From: UMGS1663 sp963558185
GTDB taxonomy: Bacteria; Bacillota; Clostridia; TANB77; CAG-508
Length of the DNA stretch: 64,000 bases
Direction: 5' to 3'
Assembly (NCBI GenBank): GCA_963558185.1
Contig: CAUWFE010000006.1
Location: 5,960-69,959, forward strand
The translations under genes and the position numbers were made by a program. The stretch's first letter is position 1. The number at the start of each line of letters is the position of its first letter. The notes beneath the pieces are model-generated. The model made no database searches. It was not told where the DNA came from and worked only from the letters and a program-made list of their open reading frames with translations. Below are positions 9,100-17,613 of the stretch, one piece after another.

Positions 9100-12000
9100 T
9101 TATAAGATATATTTCTTTATAAGTATAACACTTCCAGCAAGTAAGATTAATCCACCTGTTGTGATTCCTATTACTATAATTGGTGTTTCTCCACCAGTTT
9201 TTGTACTTAATACTACTGGTGCATCATCAATATCATCTTCTCCTTCTTTTTTGTTGTCTGGAGTAGAGTCTATATCTGGTGTGCCACTATCATTGTAATC
9301 TTTGCTAATTTCTGCAATGTTTACTTTTAAGCCCATATTGTTTTTATCATTTATCCATGTTAGCAATACTTCTACATCAGCACTTTCACCTGGTTTTAAT
9401 AAAGTATCTTTTAATTGGTCTGTTACTATTATGTTTTCTGATAATGGTTTCCACTTTGGATTGTCTTCTTGTACAAATTTTAACCCTTGTGGAATGTAGT
9501 CTTTAATTTCTTTTACATATCCGGCAATTTCACCTTCGTTTGTTACTCGAATACTATATCTAAATTTAACTACTACTTTATTTAATTTACTAGCTACTAT
9601 CTCCACTTTAACTGGTGCTTCTGGGTCATCTTCTGGTTTATGGCCTGTATTTATTACTGTTTCTTTTCCATCTTCAATAATTATTGCTTGTGTTACCCAT
9701 TTTCTTAATGCTAAATCAAAGTATTTTACTTTAATTTTTTCAATATCTTGGTCATCTTCTCCATCTATCCATTTGTCTGGTGTAGAGTCTTTATCTACTA
9801 CTTCTTTTCCATTTTCGTCTTCATCATCCGATATTTGAGCATAGTTTATAATAATTCTATCTGATGTATTTGGTTCTGTTACTTCAAATGCAATTTTTAA
9901 ATCTCTATAATCAGGTTCTTTCATTGTTTTTGAATCAAATGCTTTTAATAAATTATCTCTACCAGCTAATTCCCCTTGTTCTTTTGATAGATAATCTGTT
10001 TTGATATCTTTTGCTTTTTTTACATCATCTGTTTCTTCACCATTTTCATCTAACATTACCCAACGATATTCTTTATTTGTTTCATTTTCTGGTAAGAATT
10101 TTAATCCATCTGGAATATCATCTTTTACTTCTTTAGCATATCCTGATTTTGTTCCTTCATTATATATTCGAAGTGTATATGTTACTATATTTCCATTTTC
10201 TACTTCTACTGGTTCTTTTGTATGATTATATACATAGTTTCCATTTTCATCTATAGAAAATTCTGGATAACGATTTGTTACATCTGTATCATTTACTTTA
10301 GTAATAAATTTTCTTAATGCTAAGTCAAAATATTGTAATTTTACATGTTCTTTATCTATATCATCTTCTGTTTCTTTGTTATTATCTGGTGTAGAATCTT
10401 TATCTGTAACATCTTTTCCATTTTCATCTTCATCATCTGATATTTCAGCAATATTTGTTATTATGTCTTCATATGTGTTAGGTGCTACTACTTTAAATGC
10501 TACCTTTACATCTCTATAATCAGGTGATTTCATTGTATCTGGATTAAAAGCATCTAATAAATTATCTCTACCTGTAGCCATTTCTTGTTCTTTTGATAAA
10601 TAATCAGTTACAATATATTTTGCTTTTTCTACATCTTGTGTTTCATTTCCATTTTCATCTAACATCTTCCAACGATATTCTTTATTTATTTTATCTTCTG
10701 GTAAGAATTCTAATCCATCTGGAATATTATCTTTTACTTCTTTGGCATATCCTGCAATATCTCCTTCATTGTAGATTCTTATTGTATATTCTACAATGTC
10801 AGTTGTTTCTACTAATACAGGATCTTTTGTATGTTCATAAATATAATTTCCATTTTCGTCTTTTACATTTGTAAATACTGGAATTCTATTAGTTACTTTT
10901 TCGTCATTTACTCCTGTTATGAATTTTCTTAATGCTAAGTCGAATTCTTGTAATATTAGCTTTTCAAAGTCGTCATCATCTTGTTGACCTTTGTAGAAAT
11001 AATTTGAATCATCTAATACAGATTTATTAGAACTATTACCTTTATAACTTGGTAGTTTTTCATCTGTTGGTAATACTATATTTGCTTCTTGAGAATCTCT
11101 ATCTACAATAGCTTTTCCTTCTTCATCTTTAAATTCTGTAATTTCTGCTATATTTGTAATAATTTCATCTAAGTTATTTACACTTTTTACTCTACATTTT
11201 ATTTTTACTTCTTTATAATCTGGTGAATTCATAGTATCTGGGTCAAATGCTTTTATTAAGTTTTCTTCTGGATCTATTTCTGTTCTATCTAATTTATTTG
11301 TTGTTACTTTTCTTAATGATTTATCTAGTATCCATCCTTGTGTTGCATTGAAGTTTTCTTCGTCATTTGTAACAAATTCTAATTGTGGTGGTAAGTAATC
11401 TGTAATAGAACTTACATATCCACTTAATTCACCTTCATTATATACTCTTATTGTATAAATAACTATATCTCCAACTGCTACTCCAACTGGATCTTTTCTA
11501 TGTTTATATAATGCTGTTGTATCTGTTTCGTCTTTTAATGGTGTAACATCTATTACTGGTTCTCTTAAATATTTTCCATTTTCATTGACTAATTCTTTAC
11601 CATTTATATTTGTAATAAATTTTCTTAATGCTAAATCAAAATTTTTTCCTGGTAAGAATAAATCTTCATAGTCATCATCATCTTCATACCCAAATCCTTG
11701 TTCTGAAGTTCCTGGATTATAATTATTTTTTTGTTCTTCTGTTAAGTTTTGTGGTATTGAATCTATATCTACAATATTTTCATTTCCTTCAACATCACTA
11801 TGTTTTGTAATTTCTGCTACATTTTTTAAATGTTGATCTTGTGATGTACTATTTCCTACAACTTCACATTCTACTTGTAAATCTACATAAGCAACATTTG
11901 CACCATCAAACTTTTTAATTAAGCTATCTGCTAATTTTTTAGATATAATTGTTCTTCCATCTCCTGATGGATTCTCCCATCCATTTGCTGTATTTATATC

Positions 12001-13452
12001 ACTATTTTCTTTTAACTTTAATCCTGAAGGTAAATAGTCTGTAACCTCTTTTGCATATCCATCTATTTCACCTTCATTATAAATACGAATTGTATATAAT
12101 ACTATATCTCCTTTTGCAACCTGTAATGGATTTTTTGTATGTGTTTTTGTGACAGTTGTAATTTTTCCATCTTGCAAATCTTTTATTGTTTCTGCTGTAA
12201 TTTGTGGTTCTCTGCTAATTTGTACTGCTTGATTATTTATTTTTGTAATAAATTTTCTTAATGCTAAATCAAATGTATAATTTTTTGGAACATTTACGTT
12301 TTCTACATAGTCCTTATTATCATTTGTAACTTCTACTACTGGTTGGTCTATTGGTTGTGCACCTTTTACAGACCAATATGTAATATTTTTTTGTATTAAA
12401 TTTGTTGTTAATTTTATTTGTGCATTTTCTATATTTTCAGTTTTTGGAACTTGTAAATAAAATTCTGTTCCTACTAATTCTTTTAATGTTTTAGATGTTT
12501 CTTGTTTATTTGCATCTAATAATTTATATGAAATTTCTTTGCTTGCTTCATCTGCTGATTCTTTTATTTTTAAATTTAAATTGTATTCTTTGTTTGTTCT
12601 TTCTTCTATTTTGTATGGTCCTATTATGTACTTATCTCCATCTACCTTTGTTTTAGCTCCTGCACTTGTAAAAGTAATTGGGTTTTCATCTTTAGATGGT
12701 ATTGTATTTTTATTTTCTTCTGCTCTGGAAATTAAATAATTAAATAATTTTATTGCATCAGTATTTCTTTCTTGTCCATCCCATCCATATTTGTTGCCTA
12801 ATGTATCATAATCTGCATCTGACATTTGTTTTATTGATAATGTAAATGTTTTATCTGTTAATTTATACTCATCATCATTTGTAAAATACCATACTGCTAA
12901 CTGTTGTGTAACATCTATTTCATCATTTGTAATTTTACTATTTGATATTCCTGCAGCATTTAAAAAGTCTTGTCTTTCTTGTTTTTGTTCATCTGTCAAT
13001 TGCTCCCCTGCTTTTAATTGTGGTGCTACATAAATATTTTCTAGTAACCATACTAATGAATTATATTTTTCCCCTTTAGGTAATACAGATTTATATGGTT
13101 CTTCTATAGAATTTAAATCTTTTAAGTCAAAATATTCTGTATATTTTCTATGTTCTGGAATAAAGCTTCCAGCGCCCATATCTTCTGAACCAAAACCTGG
13201 ACCTGCTTTTATACAATAAAAAGTTCTATCTTTATTTGGTGTTTGACCCTCATATGAAGATATTTTCCACATTATTTTATCTCCAGCTTTATATGAAAAT
13301 CCACTTGTTCTATATTGCTCTAATCCTAATTCTAATTCTTGACCTGTTGATACTGTTTTTGCATATGAATTTGTTGTAATTCCTAATATGCTTGCTGTTA
13401 ATAAAATTGTTGTTCCTGTTATAAATATTTTCTTTAAATTTTTAATATTCAT
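9100..13452 (-). CDS. Thioester-domain surface adhesin with five FDLALRKF repeats
   Basis: 1450 residues. A signal peptide is followed by a thioester-type domain: Cys near residue 80 in DRTFYCIKAG and the partner Gln in VTQQLAVWYF near 182. Gram-positive thioester adhesins use such a pair for covalent host attachment. Five repeats of ~200-230 residues follow, starting near 394, 604, 836, 1040 and 1243. Each opens with FDLALRKF/W, contains YTIRIYNEGE and DYLPxGL, and ends with NIAEIS...DSTPD. The C-terminus has STKTGGE, a hydrophobic helix and KKYIL, like a sortase signal but without LPxTG. GGTGG precedes the ATG at 13452; a GTG nine bases upstream lies inside that ribosome binding site. Confidence 0.85.
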   Translation of the reverse strand: MNIKNLKKIFITGTTILLTASILGITTNSYAKTVSTGQELELGLEQYRTSGFSYKAGDKIMWKISSYEGQTPNKDRTFYCIKAGPGFGSEDMGAGSFIPEHRKYTEYFDLKDLNSIEEPYKSVLPKGEKYNSLVWLLENIYVAPQLKAGEQLTDEQKQERQDFLNAAGISNSKITNDEIDVTQQLAVWYFTNDDEYKLTDKTFTLSIKQMSDADYDTLGNKYGWDGQERNTDAIKLFNYLISRAEENKNTIPSKDENPITFTSAGAKTKVDGDKYIIGPYKIEERTNKEYNLNLKIKESADEASKEISYKLLDANKQETSKTLKELVGTEFYLQVPKTENIENAQIKLTTNLIQKNITYWSVKGAQPIDQPVVEVTNDNKDYVENVNVPKNYTFDLALRKFITKINNQAVQISREPQITAETIKDLQDGKITTVTKTHTKNPLQVAKGDIVLYTIRIYNEGEIDGYAKEVTDYLPSGLKLKENSDINTANGWENPSGDGRTIISKKLADSLIKKFDGANVAYVDLQVECEVVGNSTSQDQHLKNVAEITKHSDVEGNENIVDIDSIPQNLTEEQKNNYNPGTSEQGFGYEDDDDYEDLFLPGKNFDLALRKFITNINGKELVNENGKYLREPVIDVTPLKDETDTTALYKHRKDPVGVAVGDIVIYTIRVYNEGELSGYVSSITDYLPPQLEFVTNDEENFNATQGWILDKSLRKVTTNKLDRTEIDPEENLIKAFDPDTMNSPDYKEVKIKCRVKSVNNLDEIITNIAEITEFKDEEGKAIVDRDSQEANIVLPTDEKLPSYKGNSSNKSVLDDSNYFYKGQQDDDDFEKLILQEFDLALRKFITGVNDEKVTNRIPVFTNVKDENGNYIYEHTKDPVLVETTDIVEYTIRIYNEGDIAGYAKEVKDNIPDGLEFLPEDKINKEYRWKMLDENGNETQDVEKAKYIVTDYLSKEQEMATGRDNLLDAFNPDTMKSPDYRDVKVAFKVVAPNTYEDIITNIAEISDDEDENGKDVTDKDSTPDNNKETEDDIDKEHVKLQYFDLALRKFITKVNDTDVTNRYPEFSIDENGNYVYNHTKEPVEVENGNIVTYTLRIYNEGTKSGYAKEVKDDIPDGLKFLPENETNKEYRWVMLDENGEETDDVKKAKDIKTDYLSKEQGELAGRDNLLKAFDSKTMKEPDYRDLKIAFEVTEPNTSDRIIINYAQISDDEDENGKEVVDKDSTPDKWIDGEDDQDIEKIKVKYFDLALRKWVTQAIIIEDGKETVINTGHKPEDDPEAPVKVEIVASKLNKVVVKFRYSIRVTNEGEIAGYVKEIKDYIPQGLKFVQEDNPKWKPLSENIIVTDQLKDTLLKPGESADVEVLLTWINDKNNMGLKVNIAEISKDYNDSGTPDIDSTPDNKKEGEDDIDDAPVVLSTKTGGETPIIVIGITTGGLILLAGSVILIKKYIL

Positions 13453-13500
13453 ATTTACCACCTTTTTTATTTTAATTTTGGCATAATTACTCTATAATAC

Positions 13501-13529
13501 ATTTTATACGCTCTTTTTTATTTAGTCAA
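13501..13529 (-). promoter_or_regulatory. Promoter of the adhesin gene
   Basis: On the minus strand TTGACT (13524-13529) and TAAAAT (13501-13506) are separated by 17 bp, about 50 bp upstream of the adhesin start. Confidence 0.6.
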
Positions 13530-13836
13530 TAGTATTTTTTTCCTCTTATTTTACTGTTATTTTTTACGTTTTTTATTGCTTTACGGATACTTATTTTTTT
13601 ACTATTTTAAATGTTTTATTACCCCATATTACAATTATATTACATTTTTGTTACAAAATCAATGTTTATTGGCATTTTTACTAGGAAAATAAGCATTTCT
13701 AGCTTTAAAATTTGATTTGATTTTTAGATTTTATTGAATTTCATAATATATTTATATATATTATAAAAAGTGTATATTTTAAGATTTTGTGGCAAATTGT
13801 AAGAAAACACATTAAATTTTTGATTTTTGTAAAAAG
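13530..13836. other. AT-rich spacer between divergent genes
   Basis: About 300 bp of A/T-rich sequence with no ORF and no strong hairpin. It separates the adhesin promoter from the promoter of the small membrane protein gene. Confidence 0.5.
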
Positions 13837-13865
13837 TTGAATTTTTTATTAATTTTTGATATAAT
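13837..13865 (+). promoter_or_regulatory. Promoter of the small membrane protein gene
   Basis: TTGAAT (13837-13842) and TATAAT (13860-13865) with a 17-bp spacer, giving a leader of about 60 nt. Confidence 0.7.
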
Positions 13866-13891
13866 ATTAATCGTTTCATTTAATATTTTCT

Positions 13892-13909
13892 ATGATGTAA
13901 TTACATCAT
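13892..13909. promoter_or_regulatory. Perfect 18-bp palindrome in the leader, possible operator
   Basis: ATGATGTAATTACATCAT is a perfect palindrome starting about 27 bp past the -10 box and ending 21 bp before the start codon. The position suits a repressor site. The binding protein is unknown. Confidence 0.45.
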
Positions 13910-13930
13910 CTACTTGAAAGGAGTAACTTT

Positions 13931-14341
13931 ATGGAAAAACAGACACGGAAAAAATTAATTTTACTATTACTTTCTATAGTATTTTTACTTTTTATAGTTC
14001 CACATATTTCTAATGCTATAGTACAATTTCTACTCATTTTACCTTTTTTTATTTTAATATTTTTTATTCAAAAAAAGTATTTTGATTTAATTATTAATGA
14101 GGAAAAAATAAATATAGCAAGAAAGGAACTTTGGAATATTCATTTTGAAACTACTTTAAGTCCTGATAGACGTAATGAGGTAATTAATAGTTATAATAGA
14201 TATATACACTTACGTTATATGCTATCAGAAAATATTTGTAATTTTTTATTACAATATGGAATTTTATTAACTACTAATCAATATGAAAATGTGAATTTAA
14301 TAGCCAAAGAGGTTAAGAGCCGTGCACCAAGCAGTATATAA
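13931..14341 (+). CDS. Small membrane protein of unknown function with an in-frame CGG codon
   Basis: 136 residues. Two hydrophobic helices (about 8-27 and 30-46) are followed by a polar helical C-terminal domain. I do not recognise a family. The ATG has an excellent GGAG ribosome binding site, a promoter, a palindrome in the leader and a terminator, so it is a real single-gene unit. Codon 6 is CGG (13946-13948). It is the only in-frame CGG in the window where the long frame continues without a shift. A +1 shift here would give an 8-residue peptide (ACA C GGA AAA AAT TAA). Either CGG is read as arginine here, or the codon lowers or gates expression. Confidence 0.7.
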   Translation: MEKQTRKKLILLLLSIVFLLFIVPHISNAIVQFLLILPFFILIFFIQKKYFDLIINEEKINIARKELWNIHFETTLSPDRRNEVINSYNRYIHLRYMLSENICNFLLQYGILLTTNQYENVNLIAKEVKSRAPSSI

Positions 14342-14358
14342 TCTGCTTGGTATTTTTT
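14326..14358 (+). terminator. Terminator of the small membrane protein gene
   Basis: ACCAAGCAG pairs with CTGCTTGGT across an 8-nt loop, followed by ATTTTTT. The stop codon lies inside the loop. Confidence 0.85.
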
Positions 14359-14379
14359 ATTAGTACAATTCATTAAAAA

Positions 14380-14560
14380 GTACTGCAATTGTACTGCAAT
14401 GTGAAAATAAAATTATAAAAAAATATAAAACACAAAATAATTTCCATATTCTAGAAGTGCCTATTTTACTACTTTTTTGGGTTTTTATAAAAAAAAAGCT
14501 GAGATAATAATACTTTTCAGGTATCCTACCCCAACTATTGACATTGAGCCACATTGAGCC
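14380..14560. repeat. Two tandem 10-mer duplications beside the tRNA pair
   Basis: GTACTGCAAT occurs at 14380-14389 and 14391-14400. ACATTGAGCC occurs at 14541-14550 and 14551-14560. The stretch has no credible gene. Tandem short repeats next to tRNA genes can mark recombination or integration sites, but there is no integrase in the window. Confidence 0.4.
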
Positions 14561-14594
14561 AAAAAAATAAGTGAAGTTATAAAACTTCACTGTT

Positions 14595-14668
14595 TGGAGG
14601 CGCCACCCGGATTTGAACCGGGGATCAGAGTTTTGCAGACTCGTGCCTTACCACTTGGCTATAGCGCC
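14595..14668 (-). tRNA. tRNA-Cys (anticodon GCA)
   Basis: 74 nt on the minus strand beginning GGCGCTATAGCC and ending in encoded CCA. The acceptor stem GGCGCTA pairs with TGGCGCC, and the T-arm contains GGTTCAAATCC. The anticodon loop CTGCAAA gives GCA. Confidence 0.95.
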
Positions 14669-14685
14669 ATTTTTCAAGAAAAAAT

Positions 14686-14761
14686 TGGAGCGGGAAACGG
14701 GGCTCAAACCCGCGACCTCTGCCTTGGCAAGGCAGCGCTCTATCAACTGAGCTATTTCCGC
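14686..14761 (-). tRNA. tRNA-Gly (anticodon GCC)
   Basis: 76 nt on the minus strand, GCGGAAATAGCTCAGT to CCA. The anticodon stem CTGCC/GGCAG encloses TTGCCAA, giving GCC. The loop is a normal seven bases, so this glycine tRNA is not an obvious quadruplet decoder. It reads GGC/GGU rather than the GGA/GGG used after the CGG shifts. Confidence 0.95.
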
Positions 14762-14857
14762 GTAATGCTTTATAAAAGCATTATTATGATACCAAATATA
14801 TTATGAATTGTCAATATTTCAAATAAATTTTTTATGAATTTTAATACTATTTATATA

Positions 14858-16120
14858 TTATATGCAATAAAAACTTAATAATTCACAAAAATATTCTTTT
14901 ATTCCTTTTTTGGAAATTTCATCTTTATTGTATATTTTTACTGTTTCTATTATGTCTTCTTTTTTTATATTTTTACTATCCTTTTTTGTTATTGTAATTA
15001 TTCCCACTGTACTATTCTCTTCTACTGGTGCTTCAAAATAGGGAATGTATTCGAATTTTACATCTATATTATCTTTTTCTCCTTTTTTTATTATTAACAT
15101 CTTATTTTTAACTTCATCCATCTGCAAATTCATTTGCTTTTCTTTTGCTTTATTCACATATATTCTTTTTTCGTTTATATTCTTCCATTCTTGAAACTCT
15201 TGCAAAACAATTTCTTCTAAACTAATTCTTTCATAGTTAGCAAAAGCATATTCAATTAATTTAGTACTATCTGATGTTCTTTGTTTTTTTGTATCTGCAC
15301 CAAGTACCACTGTTATAATTTGATTTCCTTCTCGAGTGCACGAAGTTACTAAACATCTTCCTGCATTTCCCGTAAAACCTGTCTTAACCCCATTTACTCC
15401 ATTTAGCACTCCTAGCAATTCATTAGTATTATTAATTGCTCGTGGCGTTCCATTTATACTAATAGTAATTTTTTTTGTATTTACAATTTGTGCAAATTTC
15501 TCATTTTTTAGTGCATAGTCAGTTAATTTTGCGAGTTCTAATGCAGTAGTATAATGATTTTCATTATCTAAACCATGTGGTGTTACAAAATTAGTGCAAT
15601 TTAAGCCTAATTCCTTTGCTTTTTGATTCATTAATTTAGCAAATCCTTGTATACTTCCGCCTACATGTTCAGCTAATGCTACTGCTGTATCATTTCCAGA
15701 ACGTAATAGAAGTCCATATAACAAATCATTTACACTAATTTTATCTCCTGTATTAATATGTAATACTGAACCACCTGTATTAGCGGCTTTTTTTGATATT
15801 GTAACTATATCTTTTAAGTTTGCTTTTTCTATTATTACAATAGCTGTCATTATCTTTGTAGTAGATGCCATTGCACGCTTTTCATTTTCATTTTTTCCCC
15901 ATATTATTTTTCCTGTTGTTCTATCATATATAACCGCTGCCTTTGAAAAAATTTTTGGTTCTTCTGCTACATTGCTACTTGCATTTATAATAGCATCTTT
16001 TATTTGATTTTCATTTATATCTTCTTCATCTTTATCATCTGCTTTTGCTATTGGAACACTATAAAAAAATATTACTACTATAATCATTAAAATAACTAAT
16101 ATTTTATTTATTCTAAACAT
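14858..16120 (-). CDS. dacF: D-alanyl-D-alanine carboxypeptidase (DacF/PBP5 family)
   Basis: 420 residues. A signal peptide ends near residue 27. The serine DD-peptidase motifs are all present: S86-T-T-K89, S141-G-N143 and K246-T-G248. The C-terminal ~130 residues form the PBP5-like beta-rich stalk. The enzyme removes the terminal D-Ala from peptidoglycan stem peptides outside the membrane. DacF-type paralogues act on forespore peptidoglycan in sporulating Firmicutes, but this one could also be the vegetative enzyme. AGGTGA precedes the ATG. It is the last gene of the leftward block beyond the T4SS cluster. Confidence 0.9.
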   Translation of the reverse strand: MFRINKILVILMIIVVIFFYSVPIAKADDKDEEDINENQIKDAIINASSNVAEEPKIFSKAAVIYDRTTGKIIWGKNENEKRAMASTTKIMTAIVIIEKANLKDIVTISKKAANTGGSVLHINTGDKISVNDLLYGLLLRSGNDTAVALAEHVGGSIQGFAKLMNQKAKELGLNCTNFVTPHGLDNENHYTTALELAKLTDYALKNEKFAQIVNTKKITISINGTPRAINNTNELLGVLNGVNGVKTGFTGNAGRCLVTSCTREGNQIITVVLGADTKKQRTSDSTKLIEYAFANYERISLEEIVLQEFQEWKNINEKRIYVNKAKEKQMNLQMDEVKNKMLIIKKGEKDNIDVKFEYIPYFEAPVEENSTVGIITITKKDSKNIKKEDIIETVKIYNKDEISKKGIKEYFCELLSFYCI

Positions 16121-16174
16121 AAAAAAATCACCTGATATATTTTATGATATCTGGCAATTTTTATGATTATTATT

Positions 16175-17497
16175 TTATTCTTGCATCCAATATGGTAATC
16201 TTTCTTCATAGTCTTTTGAATGAGCGTCTTCTTTTTGTCGTCCATTATTTGTTTTATTTTCTTCCTCTTTGATATACTCATTGCTTTGTTCTTCTTTTAT
16301 TTCTTCATTAACTCTTTCTTTTGCTAATTTTTCAGGTAATTTTTCTTCCCCTATCATGTAATTAAATATAGCAATAGCCTCTTTTTTCTGATATCCTTCA
16401 TCCATAAATTTTTGTATTACTTTTTGTGGCTCTGTCATTTCGTCTATTTGTATTCCATCTTGCTTAAAACCTGTATCTTCTACTTCTTCATATGTTTCTG
16501 ATATCTCATTTGGATTATTTGATTTTGTTCTATTTTGTGTTAATTCATTTATTTGATGTGAATTATATTTTCTTCCCCTTATTTCTACTTCATGACTTGA
16601 CCACTCACCATTTGTACCTTGTCTTGATTCATTTATTTCTAGTCTTCCCATATCTATATTGATAGAAAATCTAATATCCCTTACATAGCTGTTATCAGTA
16701 TTTAGACCTTTTGTATGCATAGTTTGATAAGGAACTTCTTCTTCCACTTGTTCTCCATCTTTTCCAATAGATACTTCTTTTCTCATTTCTGTTTTACTGT
16801 TTTGTATATATTTAGAAGGTTTTGTTTCTCCTGTTTTTTCATCAATATATTCAGCTTTTACAATTCCATCTGAATCTCTATAGAAGAATAAGTTTTTTTC
16901 TTCATCTTTTAATACTTTATGGTCTTTATATAAATTGGCATTTTCTCTTACCATATATATTTGTGAAGGTGGAATATTCTTTTTCTTTGAAATTGTTTGC
17001 TCTGTAATTGTTTGTGTTTTAGTATCTTCTTCTTTTTCTCGATTTTCCAACATCTTTTCTTTAAGTTTATTTAATTCTTTTTCTTCTAAAGATAATGCTT
17101 TTTGTTCTTTATTTTCATTTAATATTTGTTCCCAGTTTAATTTTGTTGTTGGTATTGGTAACAAATTTATTAATTGTGGATTATTTCTACAGTATTCTTG
17201 TAACTTGATAAAATATGTTTGTTCAAATACTAATTCACCATTTTCAATTGTTGCCATTTTTATTCCATTTAGGTCATATATTTCTTGTATTTTTATACTT
17301 TCTTTTTTAGGAATACTTTTTTCTTTTTCTATTAAAATTAAGTCCTGTTCCCATTGTACATTTTGAAACTTAGGAAATATCTGCATTGTTTTATAATATG
17401 TAATTTTATTTAATTTTTCATTTTTATTTAAATTTGACTCTACATTTTCATATACTTTTAATATATTTTGTTGACATTGTATTTCTTCTTTATTCAT
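16175..17497 (-). CDS. Hypothetical Glu/Lys-rich protein at the end of the T4SS block
   Basis: 440 residues from the ATG at 17497 (AAAGGA ribosome binding site; an upstream in-frame ATG at 17521 has none). There is no signal peptide or membrane segment. The N-terminal 150 residues look folded (IYDLNGIKMATIENGELVFE). The middle and C-terminus are low-complexity and highly charged, ending in YWMQE. I do not recognise a family. It lies downstream of the T4SS genes in the same direction, so it could be a cytoplasmic accessory or a cargo protein; that is inference from position only. Confidence 0.6.
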   Translation of the reverse strand: MNKEEIQCQQNILKVYENVESNLNKNEKLNKITYYKTMQIFPKFQNVQWEQDLILIEKEKSIPKKESIKIQEIYDLNGIKMATIENGELVFEQTYFIKLQEYCRNNPQLINLLPIPTTKLNWEQILNENKEQKALSLEEKELNKLKEKMLENREKEEDTKTQTITEQTISKKKNIPPSQIYMVRENANLYKDHKVLKDEEKNLFFYRDSDGIVKAEYIDEKTGETKPSKYIQNSKTEMRKEVSIGKDGEQVEEEVPYQTMHTKGLNTDNSYVRDIRFSINIDMGRLEINESRQGTNGEWSSHEVEIRGRKYNSHQINELTQNRTKSNNPNEISETYEEVEDTGFKQDGIQIDEMTEPQKVIQKFMDEGYQKKEAIAIFNYMIGEEKLPEKLAKERVNEEIKEEQSNEYIKEEENKTNNGRQKEDAHSKDYEERLPYWMQE

Positions 17498-17568
17498 ATT
17501 TATTCCTTTCTTAAGGCACAATTATTGTTTTTAATGCATTTTTGAAGTCTTTTACTTTTCTTTATTTT

Positions 17569-17606
17569 AAAGTAGTATACAAGTTTTTCTACTCATATAC
17601 TACTTT
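17569..17606. repeat. Inverted repeat between two T4SS-block genes
   Basis: AAAGTAGTATA and TATACTACTTT form an 11-bp stem with a 16-nt loop. There is no strong T-run on the minus strand, so it may be an attenuator or mRNA-stability hairpin rather than a full terminator. Confidence 0.5.
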
Positions 17607-17613
17607 ATTAATT

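Noticed and set aside
14360..14590. 76-codon minus-strand ORF next to the tRNA genes
   Set aside because: No ribosome binding site, low-complexity aromatic-rich sequence, and it runs through tandem repeats; it looks like chance.
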